Shown here one piece after another: positions 1-4,821 of a stretch of DNA of 7,137 nt. Numbering within the stretch: the stretch's first letter is position 1; every line of letters begins with the position of its first letter. Source of the stretch: an archaeon (GTDB taxonomy: Archaea; Nanobdellota; Nanobdellia; Woesearchaeales; GW2011-AR9); assembly GCA_020053615.1 (NCBI GenBank), contig JAGVMW010000023.1, forward strand, positions 1 through 7,137. Direction: 5' to 3'. The notes beneath the pieces are model-generated. The model was not told where the DNA came from and ran no database searches. It saw nothing but the letters and a program-made list of their open reading frames with translations. The position numbers were made by a program, and so were the translations under genes.

Positions 1-87
1 AAGTCAGAAAATGGAAAAACACCAATGATTTTAGAGGACAAAACCTCTAAAATTTGGTGCTGGAATGACTTCTTTATGTATCGTTAA
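1..87 (+). CDS. Possible C-terminal tail of a gene entering from the left
   Basis: Frame 1 is open from the first base to a TAA at 85-87, giving 28 codons that end in WCWNDFFMYR. The other two + frames close within the first 50 bases. The peptide reads like ordinary protein (mixed polar and aromatic residues), but I recognise no family. Such a short open stretch could occur by chance in AT-rich DNA, and a strong hairpin at 20-59 lies inside it, which is unusual for coding sequence. If real, the gene ends 33 bases before the next ATG on the same strand, so the two could be co-transcribed. Confidence 0.3.
   Translation, partial: KSENGKTPMILEDKTSKIWCWNDFFMYR
20..59. repeat. Long near-perfect hairpin
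   Basis: CACCAA (20-25) pairs with TTGGTG (54-59), and ATTTTAGAGG (28-37) pairs with CCTCTAAAAT (44-53). A two-base bulge (26-27) interrupts the left arm and the loop is six bases (38-43), giving 16 paired bases. An outer six-base match, AAGTCA (1-6) with TGACTT (66-71), may extend it, so the window edge may cut a larger palindrome. It could be an RNA hairpin ending or processing an upstream transcript, or part of an inverted-repeat element. No T-run follows the stem, so it is not a standard bacterial-type terminator. Confidence 0.65.
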
Positions 88-95
88 CTCCCCAC

Positions 96-111
96 TACCT
101 AAATATAGGTA
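96..111 (+). promoter_or_regulatory. TATA-like palindrome ahead of the 121 gene
   Basis: TACCT (96-100) and AGGTA (107-111) form an inverted repeat around AAATAT, so TAAATATA (100-107) reads as an archaeal TATA box inside a 16-base palindrome. Transcription would start about 25 bases downstream, near 125-130. That fits a leaderless or nearly leaderless mRNA starting at ATG 121 or ATG 130. A symmetric site over a TATA box is a typical place for a repressor, but no regulator is identified. Confidence 0.4.
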
Positions 112-120
112 TCTATCTTT

Positions 121-840
121 ATGTTTAAAATGATTGAGATACAAGATACTGAACAGAGAGGGAAGACATATTCTGAACAGAGAGAGATTAAGCTCTCTGG
201 ATTTAATGGACAGTTAGCAAGTTATGTTGCACAGCAGGTTCTGGGTTTATCTTCTGATTGTTCAGACAAGAATGTTGAATTTTATAGCCACAGAGACTTA
301 CAAACTGCTCCAGTAAGATTAATGTCTGATTTTTCTGCAGTTTATATCCATGGAGACAGACAAGCAAGAGATAAAAATGGACGTTTTATTAATAGGACAG
401 AATTAGATGTTGAACGATTATGGTACGATTATGAAGTTAGGAAGTTAAAAGGAATTGCAGGTTTTGAAAATGTAGATGATTTAGTAGTTTTGAATTATAT
501 TAAAGACACTGTTTCAGCAATTCCCGAAATTATAAAAACAGACCCCTCAAAAGCATTAACAAATTTCCAACCGTCACTGGGGTATACCAAAAGACATTGG
601 AATAATGTGAGAATTTCAAAATCCGGAGAAGGTGTTTATCTTGTTGAGTTAGTCGGTATTGAACACCTAAAAGGAAAGAAAAGACCCAAACAATATTGGG
701 AAAGAAATGTTTATGATAATACCCAAAATCCAAAAGTTTTAATTAGAAGAGTAACAGAAGAACTTGTGCAACCTCCGTTTTGGACGTTGGGCGATATGGG
801 AATTGATGCACTGGTTGAAAAAATACAGAGTTTTAGGTAG
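121..840 (+). CDS. Hypothetical protein, 239 residues, family not recognised
   Basis: I do not recognise this protein. It is soluble (no hydrophobic segment long enough for a membrane helix), of mixed charge, with aromatic-rich patches such as RLWYDYEVRKLKG in the middle and KRPKQYWERNVYD near residue 190. A basic central-to-C-terminal part and many Arg/Lys-aromatic pairs would suit nucleic-acid binding, but that is only an impression. The N-terminus carries a near-duplicated TEQR/SEQR motif, matching a 12-base direct repeat CTGAACAGAGAG at 149-160 and 173-184. An in-frame TAG at 106-108 limits the start to ATG 121 or ATG 130; no good ribosome-binding site lies ahead of either, and TATA spacing slightly favours 130. 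It converges with the aldolase operon, only 49 bases separating the stops. It may be an accessory gene, possibly linked to whatever ends at 87. Confidence 0.7.
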   Translation: MFKMIEIQDTEQRGKTYSEQREIKLSGFNGQLASYVAQQVLGLSSDCSDKNVEFYSHRDLQTAPVRLMSDFSAVYIHGDRQARDKNGRFINRTELDVERLWYDYEVRKLKGIAGFENVDDLVVLNYIKDTVSAIPEIIKTDPSKALTNFQPSLGYTKRHWNNVRISKSGEGVYLVELVGIEHLKGKKRPKQYWERNVYDNTQNPKVLIRRVTEELVQPPFWTLGDMGIDALVEKIQSFR

Positions 841-846
841 TTTTTT
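841..846 (+). terminator. Candidate T-run terminator
   Basis: Six consecutive T residues start immediately after the TAG that ends at 840. Archaeal transcription commonly terminates at such oligo-T tracts without needing a hairpin. The site lies between two convergent genes, where termination is expected. Nothing equally clear serves the opposing operon. Confidence 0.4.
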
Positions 847-889
847 GTGTGGTGTTTAACGAATACAAGTGTTCAATAATTACTATTTC

Positions 890-1804
890 TCAAACTTTCC
901 CCGCACTTCCAAACACTTTAATTCTTTGCTCAACAACCTGCTGAATTAAAGCTCTAGCCGGAAACAAGATGTGCCGGGGATCAAAATCTTCCGGATGCTC
1001 TTTAACTGCTTTTCTTACCCCCGCATCAAAAGCTATTCTCAAGTCCGTATCAGTATTGATTTTGTTTATTCCGTTTTTTACAGCTAATTTAATCTGCGAA
1101 TCGGGAACGCCTTTCACACCAGAAAGTTTAGCTCCATACTTTTGAGCTAGATTCACTATACTCTGTGGCACTCCTGAAGCTCCATGTAATACCAACGGAA
1201 TTTTGGTTTTGGCTTTGATTTGTTTAAGAAGTTCTATTTTTAACTTTGCTGAACCACTAAACTTATACGCACCATGAGAAGTGCCAATAGCTATTGCCAG
1301 GAAATCACAGCCGGTTCTTTCTACGAACTCTTGAGCTTTAGCTGGATTAGTGTAGATGATGCCTCGAGAATGTACCAAATCTTCTTTTCCTCCAATTGTA
1401 CCCAGCTCTGCTTCTACGGAAATGCCTTTTCGATGAGCCAGCTGAACTACTTGTTTAGTTAACTTAATGTTCTTCTCAAACTCCTCATGTGAAGCATCAA
1501 TCATAACTGAAGAATAGCCTAATTGAATGCATTTTCGGATGTTTTCCATATCTTTTCCATGGTCTAGGTGCAGAGCAATAGGAACTTTACTCAATTCGGA
1601 AGCAGTTAGAGCTAAATTGTACAAGAAGTTTATTCCAGCATACTCTAATGCTCCTTCGGAGGTAGCTAGAATAATTGGAGAACGTAAGTTTTCTGCTGCT
1701 TGGACGATTCCTTGTAGGATTTCCATATTATTGATGTTGAAATGTCCTACGGCATAGTTCTGGCGATATGCTTTTTCCAGGATGGATTTGGTGGAGGTGA
1801 GCAT
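890..1804 (-). CDS. fba: Class II fructose-bisphosphate aldolase (class IIB type)
   Basis: Zinc-dependent aldolase that cleaves fructose 1,6-bisphosphate to dihydroxyacetone phosphate and glyceraldehyde 3-phosphate, or runs in reverse in gluconeogenesis; cytoplasmic. The TIM-barrel family motifs are all present: AVGHFNINN near residue 18, HLDHG at 79-83 (catalytic Asp81, zinc ligand His82), VEAELGTIGG at 130-139, GTSHGAY at 174-180 (zinc His177), LVLHGASG at 204-211 (zinc His207) and INKINTDTDLR at 246-256 for phosphate binding. At 304 residues, with an insertion after HGASG and a C-terminal FDPRHILFPAR-type tail, it matches the roughly 305-residue class IIB form, such as that of Thermus aquaticus, rather than the longer E. 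coli class IIA form. It is last in a three-gene operon, five bases after the membrane-protein stop. A GGAGGAG lies too far upstream to be a good ribosome site, so translation is probably coupled. A related substrate such as tagatose bisphosphate cannot be excluded. Most archaea use other aldolases, so transfer from bacteria is likely. Confidence 0.93.
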   Translation of the reverse strand: MLTSTKSILEKAYRQNYAVGHFNINNMEILQGIVQAAENLRSPIILATSEGALEYAGINFLYNLALTASELSKVPIALHLDHGKDMENIRKCIQLGYSSVMIDASHEEFEKNIKLTKQVVQLAHRKGISVEAELGTIGGKEDLVHSRGIIYTNPAKAQEFVERTGCDFLAIAIGTSHGAYKFSGSAKLKIELLKQIKAKTKIPLVLHGASGVPQSIVNLAQKYGAKLSGVKGVPDSQIKLAVKNGINKINTDTDLRIAFDAGVRKAVKEHPEDFDPRHILFPARALIQQVVEQRIKVFGSAGKV

Positions 1805-1809
1805 TTTAA

Positions 1810-2211
1810 TCAGAAGTCATCTACTCCTCCTTCCTGCTCTTTCTGTGATTGATATAAGTAGCCTAAAATAAACAAAGTCCCCACTAGGAACAATGGAGCT
1901 ACTGCCAGCACATACATCATTGACATCAGTTGCCCCATAGAAAAGATAAGATAGCCTGAACCTAACAACACAAAAATACATCCTCCTATCGGAGCATTCT
2001 TACAAGCGATAGCAGTAGTTAGTAGTAATATTACTAAAACCATAACTCCAGCCGTAAAATATCCTCCTAATCCTGAAATTATTAAGATAAGCGCCCAGGT
2101 GATAATAAGTAAGAGAGAAACACCTATCGGAAGTTTAGACAGCACACTACTCCAATTTTTGTTCTTGAGCCTTTTCCACCAGCTAGGCTTAACTGCTTTA
2201 AGATAACCCAT
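1810..2211 (-). CDS. Small four-helix integral membrane protein
   Basis: Unrecognised protein of 133 residues. A basic N-terminus (WWKRLKNKN, residues 11-19) is followed by four hydrophobic segments at about 28-46, 50-69, 75-93 and 97-119, then a short polar tail ending QKEQEGGVDDF. Lys/Arg are concentrated before helix 1 and Lys71 lies between helices 2 and 3. With the positive-inside rule this places the N-terminus, and with four helices also the C-terminus, in the cytoplasm. No catalytic or transport motif is visible. The gene starts inside the end of the kinase gene (14-base overlap) and stops five bases before the aldolase start, so it is co-transcribed and probably translationally coupled with both. 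A role in sugar uptake or in tethering the two enzymes is possible from context only; it may equally be an unrelated passenger. Confidence 0.75.
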   Translation of the reverse strand: MGYLKAVKPSWWKRLKNKNWSSVLSKLPIGVSLLLIITWALILIISGLGGYFTAGVMVLVILLLTTAIACKNAPIGGCIFVLLGSGYLIFSMGQLMSMMYVLAVAPLFLVGTLFILGYLYQSQKEQEGGVDDF

Positions 2212-3244
2212 GAATTTCTACCTTTAGCTTATGCTTTTCTGCCATCTTTATCGCTTCTTTTTCACTTAATAATTTGTGTTTCACTCCTACTGCTTGAATT
2301 ACCGATGAAGCATTAGCTTGTCCTATCTTCAAGCAATCTTCAAACTTATATTTTTTAATCATTGCTCCCAGCAATGCCGCAGTAAACGCATCTCCGGCTC
2401 CCGCCGTATGCACCACTTTTACTTTAGAAGGAAGTAAAGAGTATATATACTCGACTTGCGAGTCTCCTAATAGTAAACCAAGTGGCGTCTTTTTTCCCGA
2501 AAGACTTTCTTGGTTTACTATATAATTCTTATGGTAGGCATACAACCGTTTAGGACCATTAGTAATAACTACGGTTTCCGGACCAAGCTGATGCAACTGC
2601 TTCAATAACTGCTCCATCGAACTGCTGTTGTTCTTAAGCAAGGCCTGTGCCTCTTCTAAATTTAAAACTAGAATTGAAGCGGCATTCAAAACAAACTTAA
2701 GTTCAGTTTCTCCTTTTTGTGCTAAGTACAGTGAAGGGTTAAACAAAAGTGGTATTTTATGCTTAGAAGCATACTTAGCGATACTTTCTCCGGTTTTGAA
2801 CGAAGTTCCCATCAATGTAGCTAAGTAAATCCAAGTTGTATTCAGTTGCGAGAGCTTGAAATCATGCTCAGTTAAGTCTTCAGAAGCGCCTTTATGTACA
2901 TAAATAACCCTATCTCTATCTTTAACATAATCCATAATGGCGGCTACATCAGTGTGTTTATGGCTGTGATGCAGGCAAATATTATCAATTTTGTGTGAGC
3001 TTAATTCTTGAGCGATGAATTCGCCATCATGATCGTTTCCTAACTTAGTAAGTACTTTAACTTTCAATCCAAACTGAGCTAAAGCAAAGGCAGAATTAGT
3101 CGCCCCGCCTCCAGAATGCTTTTCTATGGCTGAAACGATAACTTTATCTCCCATTTTTATTTTAGCTAAGGGTGTTTCTATTTTTAGAAATGAGTCTACG
3201 GTTGCTGAACCGATACACAGCACATCATATTTGCATAGTATCAT
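2198..3244 (-). CDS. PfkB-family (ribokinase-like) sugar kinase
   Basis: ATP-dependent kinase that phosphorylates a sugar or sugar phosphate in the cytoplasm. The ribokinase fold is clear: N-terminal YDVLCIGSATVD (6-17), first PfkB signature HSGGGATNSAFALAQFG (43-59), the N-x-x-E metal/phosphate motif at 195-198, and second signature HTAGAGDAFTAALLGA (279-294) with catalytic Asp285 and the GAGD anion hole. The usual Asp before T-x-GAGD is His here. At 348 residues it is longer than the common 300-320; extra sequence lies between about 235 and 275. First gene of an operon with a class II aldolase, it may be a fructose 6-phosphate or fructose 1-phosphate kinase; nucleoside or ribose kinase are alternatives. 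The start is ATG 3244, with GAGGT nine bases upstream and no other in-frame Met before Tyr6. Start codon, ribosome site and codons 1-6 all lie in a MITE-like element (3227-3359). Confidence 0.9.
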   Translation of the reverse strand: MILCKYDVLCIGSATVDSFLKIETPLAKIKMGDKVIVSAIEKHSGGGATNSAFALAQFGLKVKVLTKLGNDHDGEFIAQELSSHKIDNICLHHSHKHTDVAAIMDYVKDRDRVIYVHKGASEDLTEHDFKLSQLNTTWIYLATLMGTSFKTGESIAKYASKHKIPLLFNPSLYLAQKGETELKFVLNAASILVLNLEEAQALLKNNSSSMEQLLKQLHQLGPETVVITNGPKRLYAYHKNYIVNQESLSGKKTPLGLLLGDSQVEYIYSLLPSKVKVVHTAGAGDAFTAALLGAMIKKYKFEDCLKIGQANASSVIQAVGVKHKLLSEKEAIKMAEKHKLKVEIHGLS

Positions 3245-3359
3245 AAAGTAAAAACCTCTGCTTTTTGTAGGAGCGAGCTCGTCGCAAGGGGTTGCTCCCT
3301 ACGGGAATGCAGAGCAATCGATATTCTCATCGAAGGTTTTGAAGATGCTATGCCTCTGC
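3227..3359. mobile_element. Diverged copy (copy B) of the MITE-like element
   Basis: This stretch aligns in the same orientation with the intact element at 4137-4265. Its left end (ATATTTGCATAGTATCATAA, from 3227) matches 16 of 20 bases of the intact left end. The middle shares GTCGCA, AGGGGT and GCTCC(C)TACGG. The right part shares TTTTGAAGATGCTA (3337-3350). Its own terminal repeats survive as GCATAGTATC (3233-3242) against GATGCTATGC (3344-3353), with one mismatch. Inner arms AAAACCT (3251-3257) and AGGTTTT (3334-3340) pair. A central hairpin joins GTAGGAGC (3267-3274) to GCTCCCTAC (3294-3302) with one bulged base, a REP-like shape. No target duplication is visible, so it is older or rearranged. 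The right boundary is approximate. Confidence 0.7.
3254..3258 (-). promoter_or_regulatory. Ribosome-binding site of the kinase
   Basis: On the minus strand GAGGT lies nine bases ahead of ATG 3244, a normal archaeal spacing, and supports this start. It is part of the left inner arm of the MITE-like copy B. In the folded element it would pair with AGGTTTT/AAAACCT arm sequence, so folding of the transcript could hide it. Confidence 0.55.
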
Positions 3360-3415
3360 GTGAATTATATTTGAAAAACACTTTGCTATCACCTCTTATC
3401 GAACAAATACACTTA

Positions 3416-3423
3416 TATTTAAA
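3416..3423 (-). promoter_or_regulatory. Candidate TATA box for the kinase operon
   Basis: The minus strand reads AATTTAAATATAAG here, a good archaeal TATA box. Transcription would begin near 3394, leaving about 150 bases of leader that contains the whole MITE-like copy B before the kinase ATG. No better TATA lies closer to 3244. No terminator-like or riboswitch-like structure other than the element hairpin is seen in the leader. Confidence 0.4.
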
Positions 3424-3449
3424 TTAGTTGCGGTGGAAATTTTATAGAC

Positions 3450-3480
3450 GATAAAAATATTTTTTATTTTTTTTTGAAAA
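3450..3480. other. Very AT-rich tract in the divergent intergenic region
   Basis: Between the two divergent promoters lies a stretch almost free of G and C, including runs of six and nine T residues on the + strand. The gene-free region 3245-3570 therefore holds, left to right, the MITE-like copy B, the minus-strand TATA candidate, this AT tract, and the TATA box and ribosome site of the acidic-protein gene. A long T-run could also stop stray + strand transcription coming from the element. No open reading frame of note is present. Confidence 0.5.
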
Positions 3481-3508
3481 AGTTTTCACGTCGTAGAAAC
3501 AAGAAAAT

Positions 3509-3525
3509 CGAAAGTAATTTAAATA
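3509..3525 (+). promoter_or_regulatory. Archaeal-type promoter of the acidic-protein gene
   Basis: CGAAA (3509-3513) resembles the BRE purine element that TFB reads, and TTTAAATA (3518-3525) is a strong TATA box. A start about 25 bases downstream, near 3547, would leave a leader of roughly 20-25 bases that includes the ribosome site at 3551-3556. The agreement of promoter, leader and ribosome site makes the downstream gene credible despite its unusual protein. Confidence 0.55.
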
Positions 3526-3550
3526 AAAGAAAAATACTTCCATCAAGAAA

Positions 3551-3556
3551 GAGGTG
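3551..3556 (+). promoter_or_regulatory. Ribosome-binding site, wide spacing
   Basis: GAGGTG matches the archaeal anti-Shine-Dalgarno sequence. It lies 14 bases before ATG 3571, longer than usual. An in-frame TAA at 3565-3567 rules out a closer upstream start in this frame, so ATG 3571 is the only sensible start. Confidence 0.5.
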
Positions 3557-3570
3557 TGATACATTAATAT

Positions 3571-4128
3571 ATGGCAGGTTTGGATACAGAAGTAAACAAT
3601 TGTGACAAAGTTAACGAAGAAAACAAATTAGCATCTTCTATTGAGAAAGTTAAAGTAGAAGTTAATTCTGATCATAAAGTTCAAGAAGAGGGTGAAGTTC
3701 AATATTTGGAAGATTATGTTGCAGAGGAAAGCAAAGAAGTTCCCTATGAAAGCTTAGCGGTACAATCGCCTAGCATGTTAGAAACAACTTTGGCTTATGC
3801 TGCTCCAGAGCCGGTAGAAACCAGTACTTCTTCAATTTATCTTCAACCATCAGTAGAAGTGGTTGATCCTTACTTTAATTTAGCCTATTCTTCCAGTAGT
3901 GAAGAGGAAAATAACTTAGCTGAAGAAACTCCTAAGAGAGATTATGCTGATCATATAGTAGATGATGCTTTAAGCGAGGAGTTGTACTTGGAAACAGATC
4001 CTGTAAATACACCTCTTGAAGAAGGCGATGACGTAACTAGAAGAGCCAGTAACTTCTTATATAGCATGAGGCAGGCATTGATGACAGCAGAAGCTCGATT
4101 CTATTGGCAGGCAGTGCATACTTATTAA
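3571..4128 (+). CDS. Acidic, probably disordered orphan protein
   Basis: Protein of 185 residues with no recognised family. About 40 residues are Glu or Asp against 12 Lys/Arg, for a net charge near -28. Residues 1-150 are low in hydrophobics and rich in Glu, Ser, Val, Pro and Asn, with a SSSSEEENN run at 107-115, which predicts disorder. The last 35 residues differ: RRASNFLYSMRQALMTAEARFYWQAV (157-182) could form one amphipathic, more basic helix, perhaps the docking or folded part. There is no signal peptide or membrane segment. Good promoter and ribosome signals and a clean stop support a real gene. It stands alone, divergent from the kinase operon and convergent with the DJ-1 gene, between two copies of the same MITE-like element. 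Expression as a charged linker, chaperone-like or surface-associated protein is guesswork. Confidence 0.75.
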   Translation: MAGLDTEVNNCDKVNEENKLASSIEKVKVEVNSDHKVQEEGEVQYLEDYVAEESKEVPYESLAVQSPSMLETTLAYAAPEPVETSTSSIYLQPSVEVVDPYFNLAYSSSSEEENNLAEETPKRDYADHIVDDALSEELYLETDPVNTPLEEGDDVTRRASNFLYSMRQALMTAEARFYWQAVHTY

Positions 4129-4136
4129 GAATTGTC

Positions 4137-4265
4137 GTATTTGTTTAGCATCATAAGGTCAAAATTCATTCGATTGATTCATAGAGAGTCGCAGAGGGGT
4201 GGCTCCTACGGAGATGCGACTCTGCGATGAGCACGTCTGGAATTTTGAAGATGCTAAACAAATAC
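4137..4265. mobile_element. Intact MITE-like element (copy A) with 8-bp target duplication
   Basis: A 129-bp element bounded by perfect 16-bp terminal inverted repeats: GTATTTGTTTAGCATC (4137-4152) and GATGCTAAACAAATAC (4250-4265). It is flanked by the direct repeat GAATTGTC at 4129-4136 and 4266-4273, the expected target-site duplication. Further inward, TCAAAATTC (4159-4167) pairs with GAATTTTGA (4240-4248). The core has two competing stems, AGAGTCGCA/TGCGACTCT (4185-4193 with 4215-4223) and TCGCAGAG/CTCTGCGA (4189-4196 with 4220-4227), plus CTCC-TAC-GGAG at 4203-4213. It is too short to encode a transposase, so it must be moved in trans; 8-bp duplications occur in several IS families, including IS1595, ISL3 and IS6. 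It lies between convergent genes, its duplication beginning one base after the TAA at 4126-4128. The transcribed hairpin could act as a 3' end for both genes. Confidence 0.85.
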
Positions 4266-4305
4266 GAATTGTCGTTTTATTCACAGTTCAACACCATTCT
4301 TAATA

Positions 4306-4821
4306 CTACCTTTTCAAAGCATTCAATATCGCTTTCCCAAACAACTCTGCTGCTTCCGGACCATTAGCGGTAATTAACTTCGCTTCTTGAGTTACGGCTG
4401 CTCCGGTGAATTTAGCTCCGTTATCTCTTAGAATTTTATCCTGACGACCATCTTCATTCCAAACCGTAGCTTTTCTCCCGTTCAGAACTCCGGCATAAGC
4501 GAGAATGGTAGGTGCAATGCAGATAGCTGCTAACCATTTGTGATGTTCTACTGCTTCCCGAGCAATTTTATGCGCTTCCGCATCTTGCTGATAACCTACT
4601 GCTCCCGGACCTCCGATAAAGATAATCGCATCATAATTTTCTACCATAACATCAGCTAGGGCAATAGTATCTTTCACAATCCCGCCCATTTTTCCCACAC
4701 AAGCTCCACCATTTTTAGAAGCTACTACGATTTCTATTCCGGCTTGCTCTAGAATCTTCCTAGGGATACCATATTCAAAATCTTGGTAGCCGCGGGGGGC
4801 AATTATCAGCAACGCTTTCAT
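4306..4821 (-). CDS. DJ-1/PfpI-family protein, YajL/DJ-1-like
   Basis: Cytoplasmic member of the class I glutamine-amidotransferase-like superfamily. Family members are described as glyoxalases, deglycases, chaperones or proteases in stress protection, and the exact activity is often uncertain. At 171 residues it is a normal single domain. Seen here: Glu16 in the DFEYGIP strand-helix turn (the family's acid), GGPGA at 70-74, and the nucleophile elbow AICIAPTILA with Cys101. The residue after Cys is Ile, not the His of the PfpI protease CHG triad, so the DJ-1/YajL-like branch is more likely than a PfpI protease. The C-terminal TANGPEAAELFGKAI is typical. Its ATG overlaps the TGA of the upstream gene (ATGA), so the two are translationally coupled and transcribed from the leaderless promoter near 5229. 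There is no obvious T-run after the stop; the MITE-like hairpin follows about 40 bases downstream. Confidence 0.9.
   Translation of the reverse strand: MKALLIIAPRGYQDFEYGIPRKILEQAGIEIVVASKNGGACVGKMGGIVKDTIALADVMVENYDAIIFIGGPGAVGYQQDAEAHKIAREAVEHHKWLAAICIAPTILAYAGVLNGRKATVWNEDGRQDKILRDNGAKFTGAAVTQEAKLITANGPEAAELFGKAILNALKR

Noticed and set aside
1..120. CRISPR repeat or array edge
   Set aside because: Only one hairpin is present; there are no regularly spaced repeats anywhere in the window.
530..733. Minus-strand open frame inside the 121-840 gene
   Set aside because: Shorter, aromatic-rich antisense product; the + strand frame is much longer and has a promoter-like region.
1527..1757. Open frame on the + strand inside the aldolase gene
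   Set aside because: It is antisense to a fully conserved aldolase and its product is low-complexity, Cys/Arg/Ser-rich noise with no ribosome site.
2628..2828. Open frame on the + strand inside the kinase gene
   Set aside because: It is antisense to PfkB coding sequence, with no start signals and no protein-like character.
3227..4265. Composite transposon carrying the acidic gene
   Set aside because: The outer ends do not form a matched pair with a shared target duplication; copy A has its own GAATTGTC repeats, so it inserted alone.
4137..4265. A tRNA or other classical structured RNA gene
   Set aside because: No TPsiC-like or anticodon arm geometry; the exact terminal inverted repeats with target duplication explain the structure better.
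4306..4821. PfpI-type intracellular protease
   Set aside because: The nucleophile Cys101 is followed by Ile rather than the His of the PfpI catalytic CHG motif.
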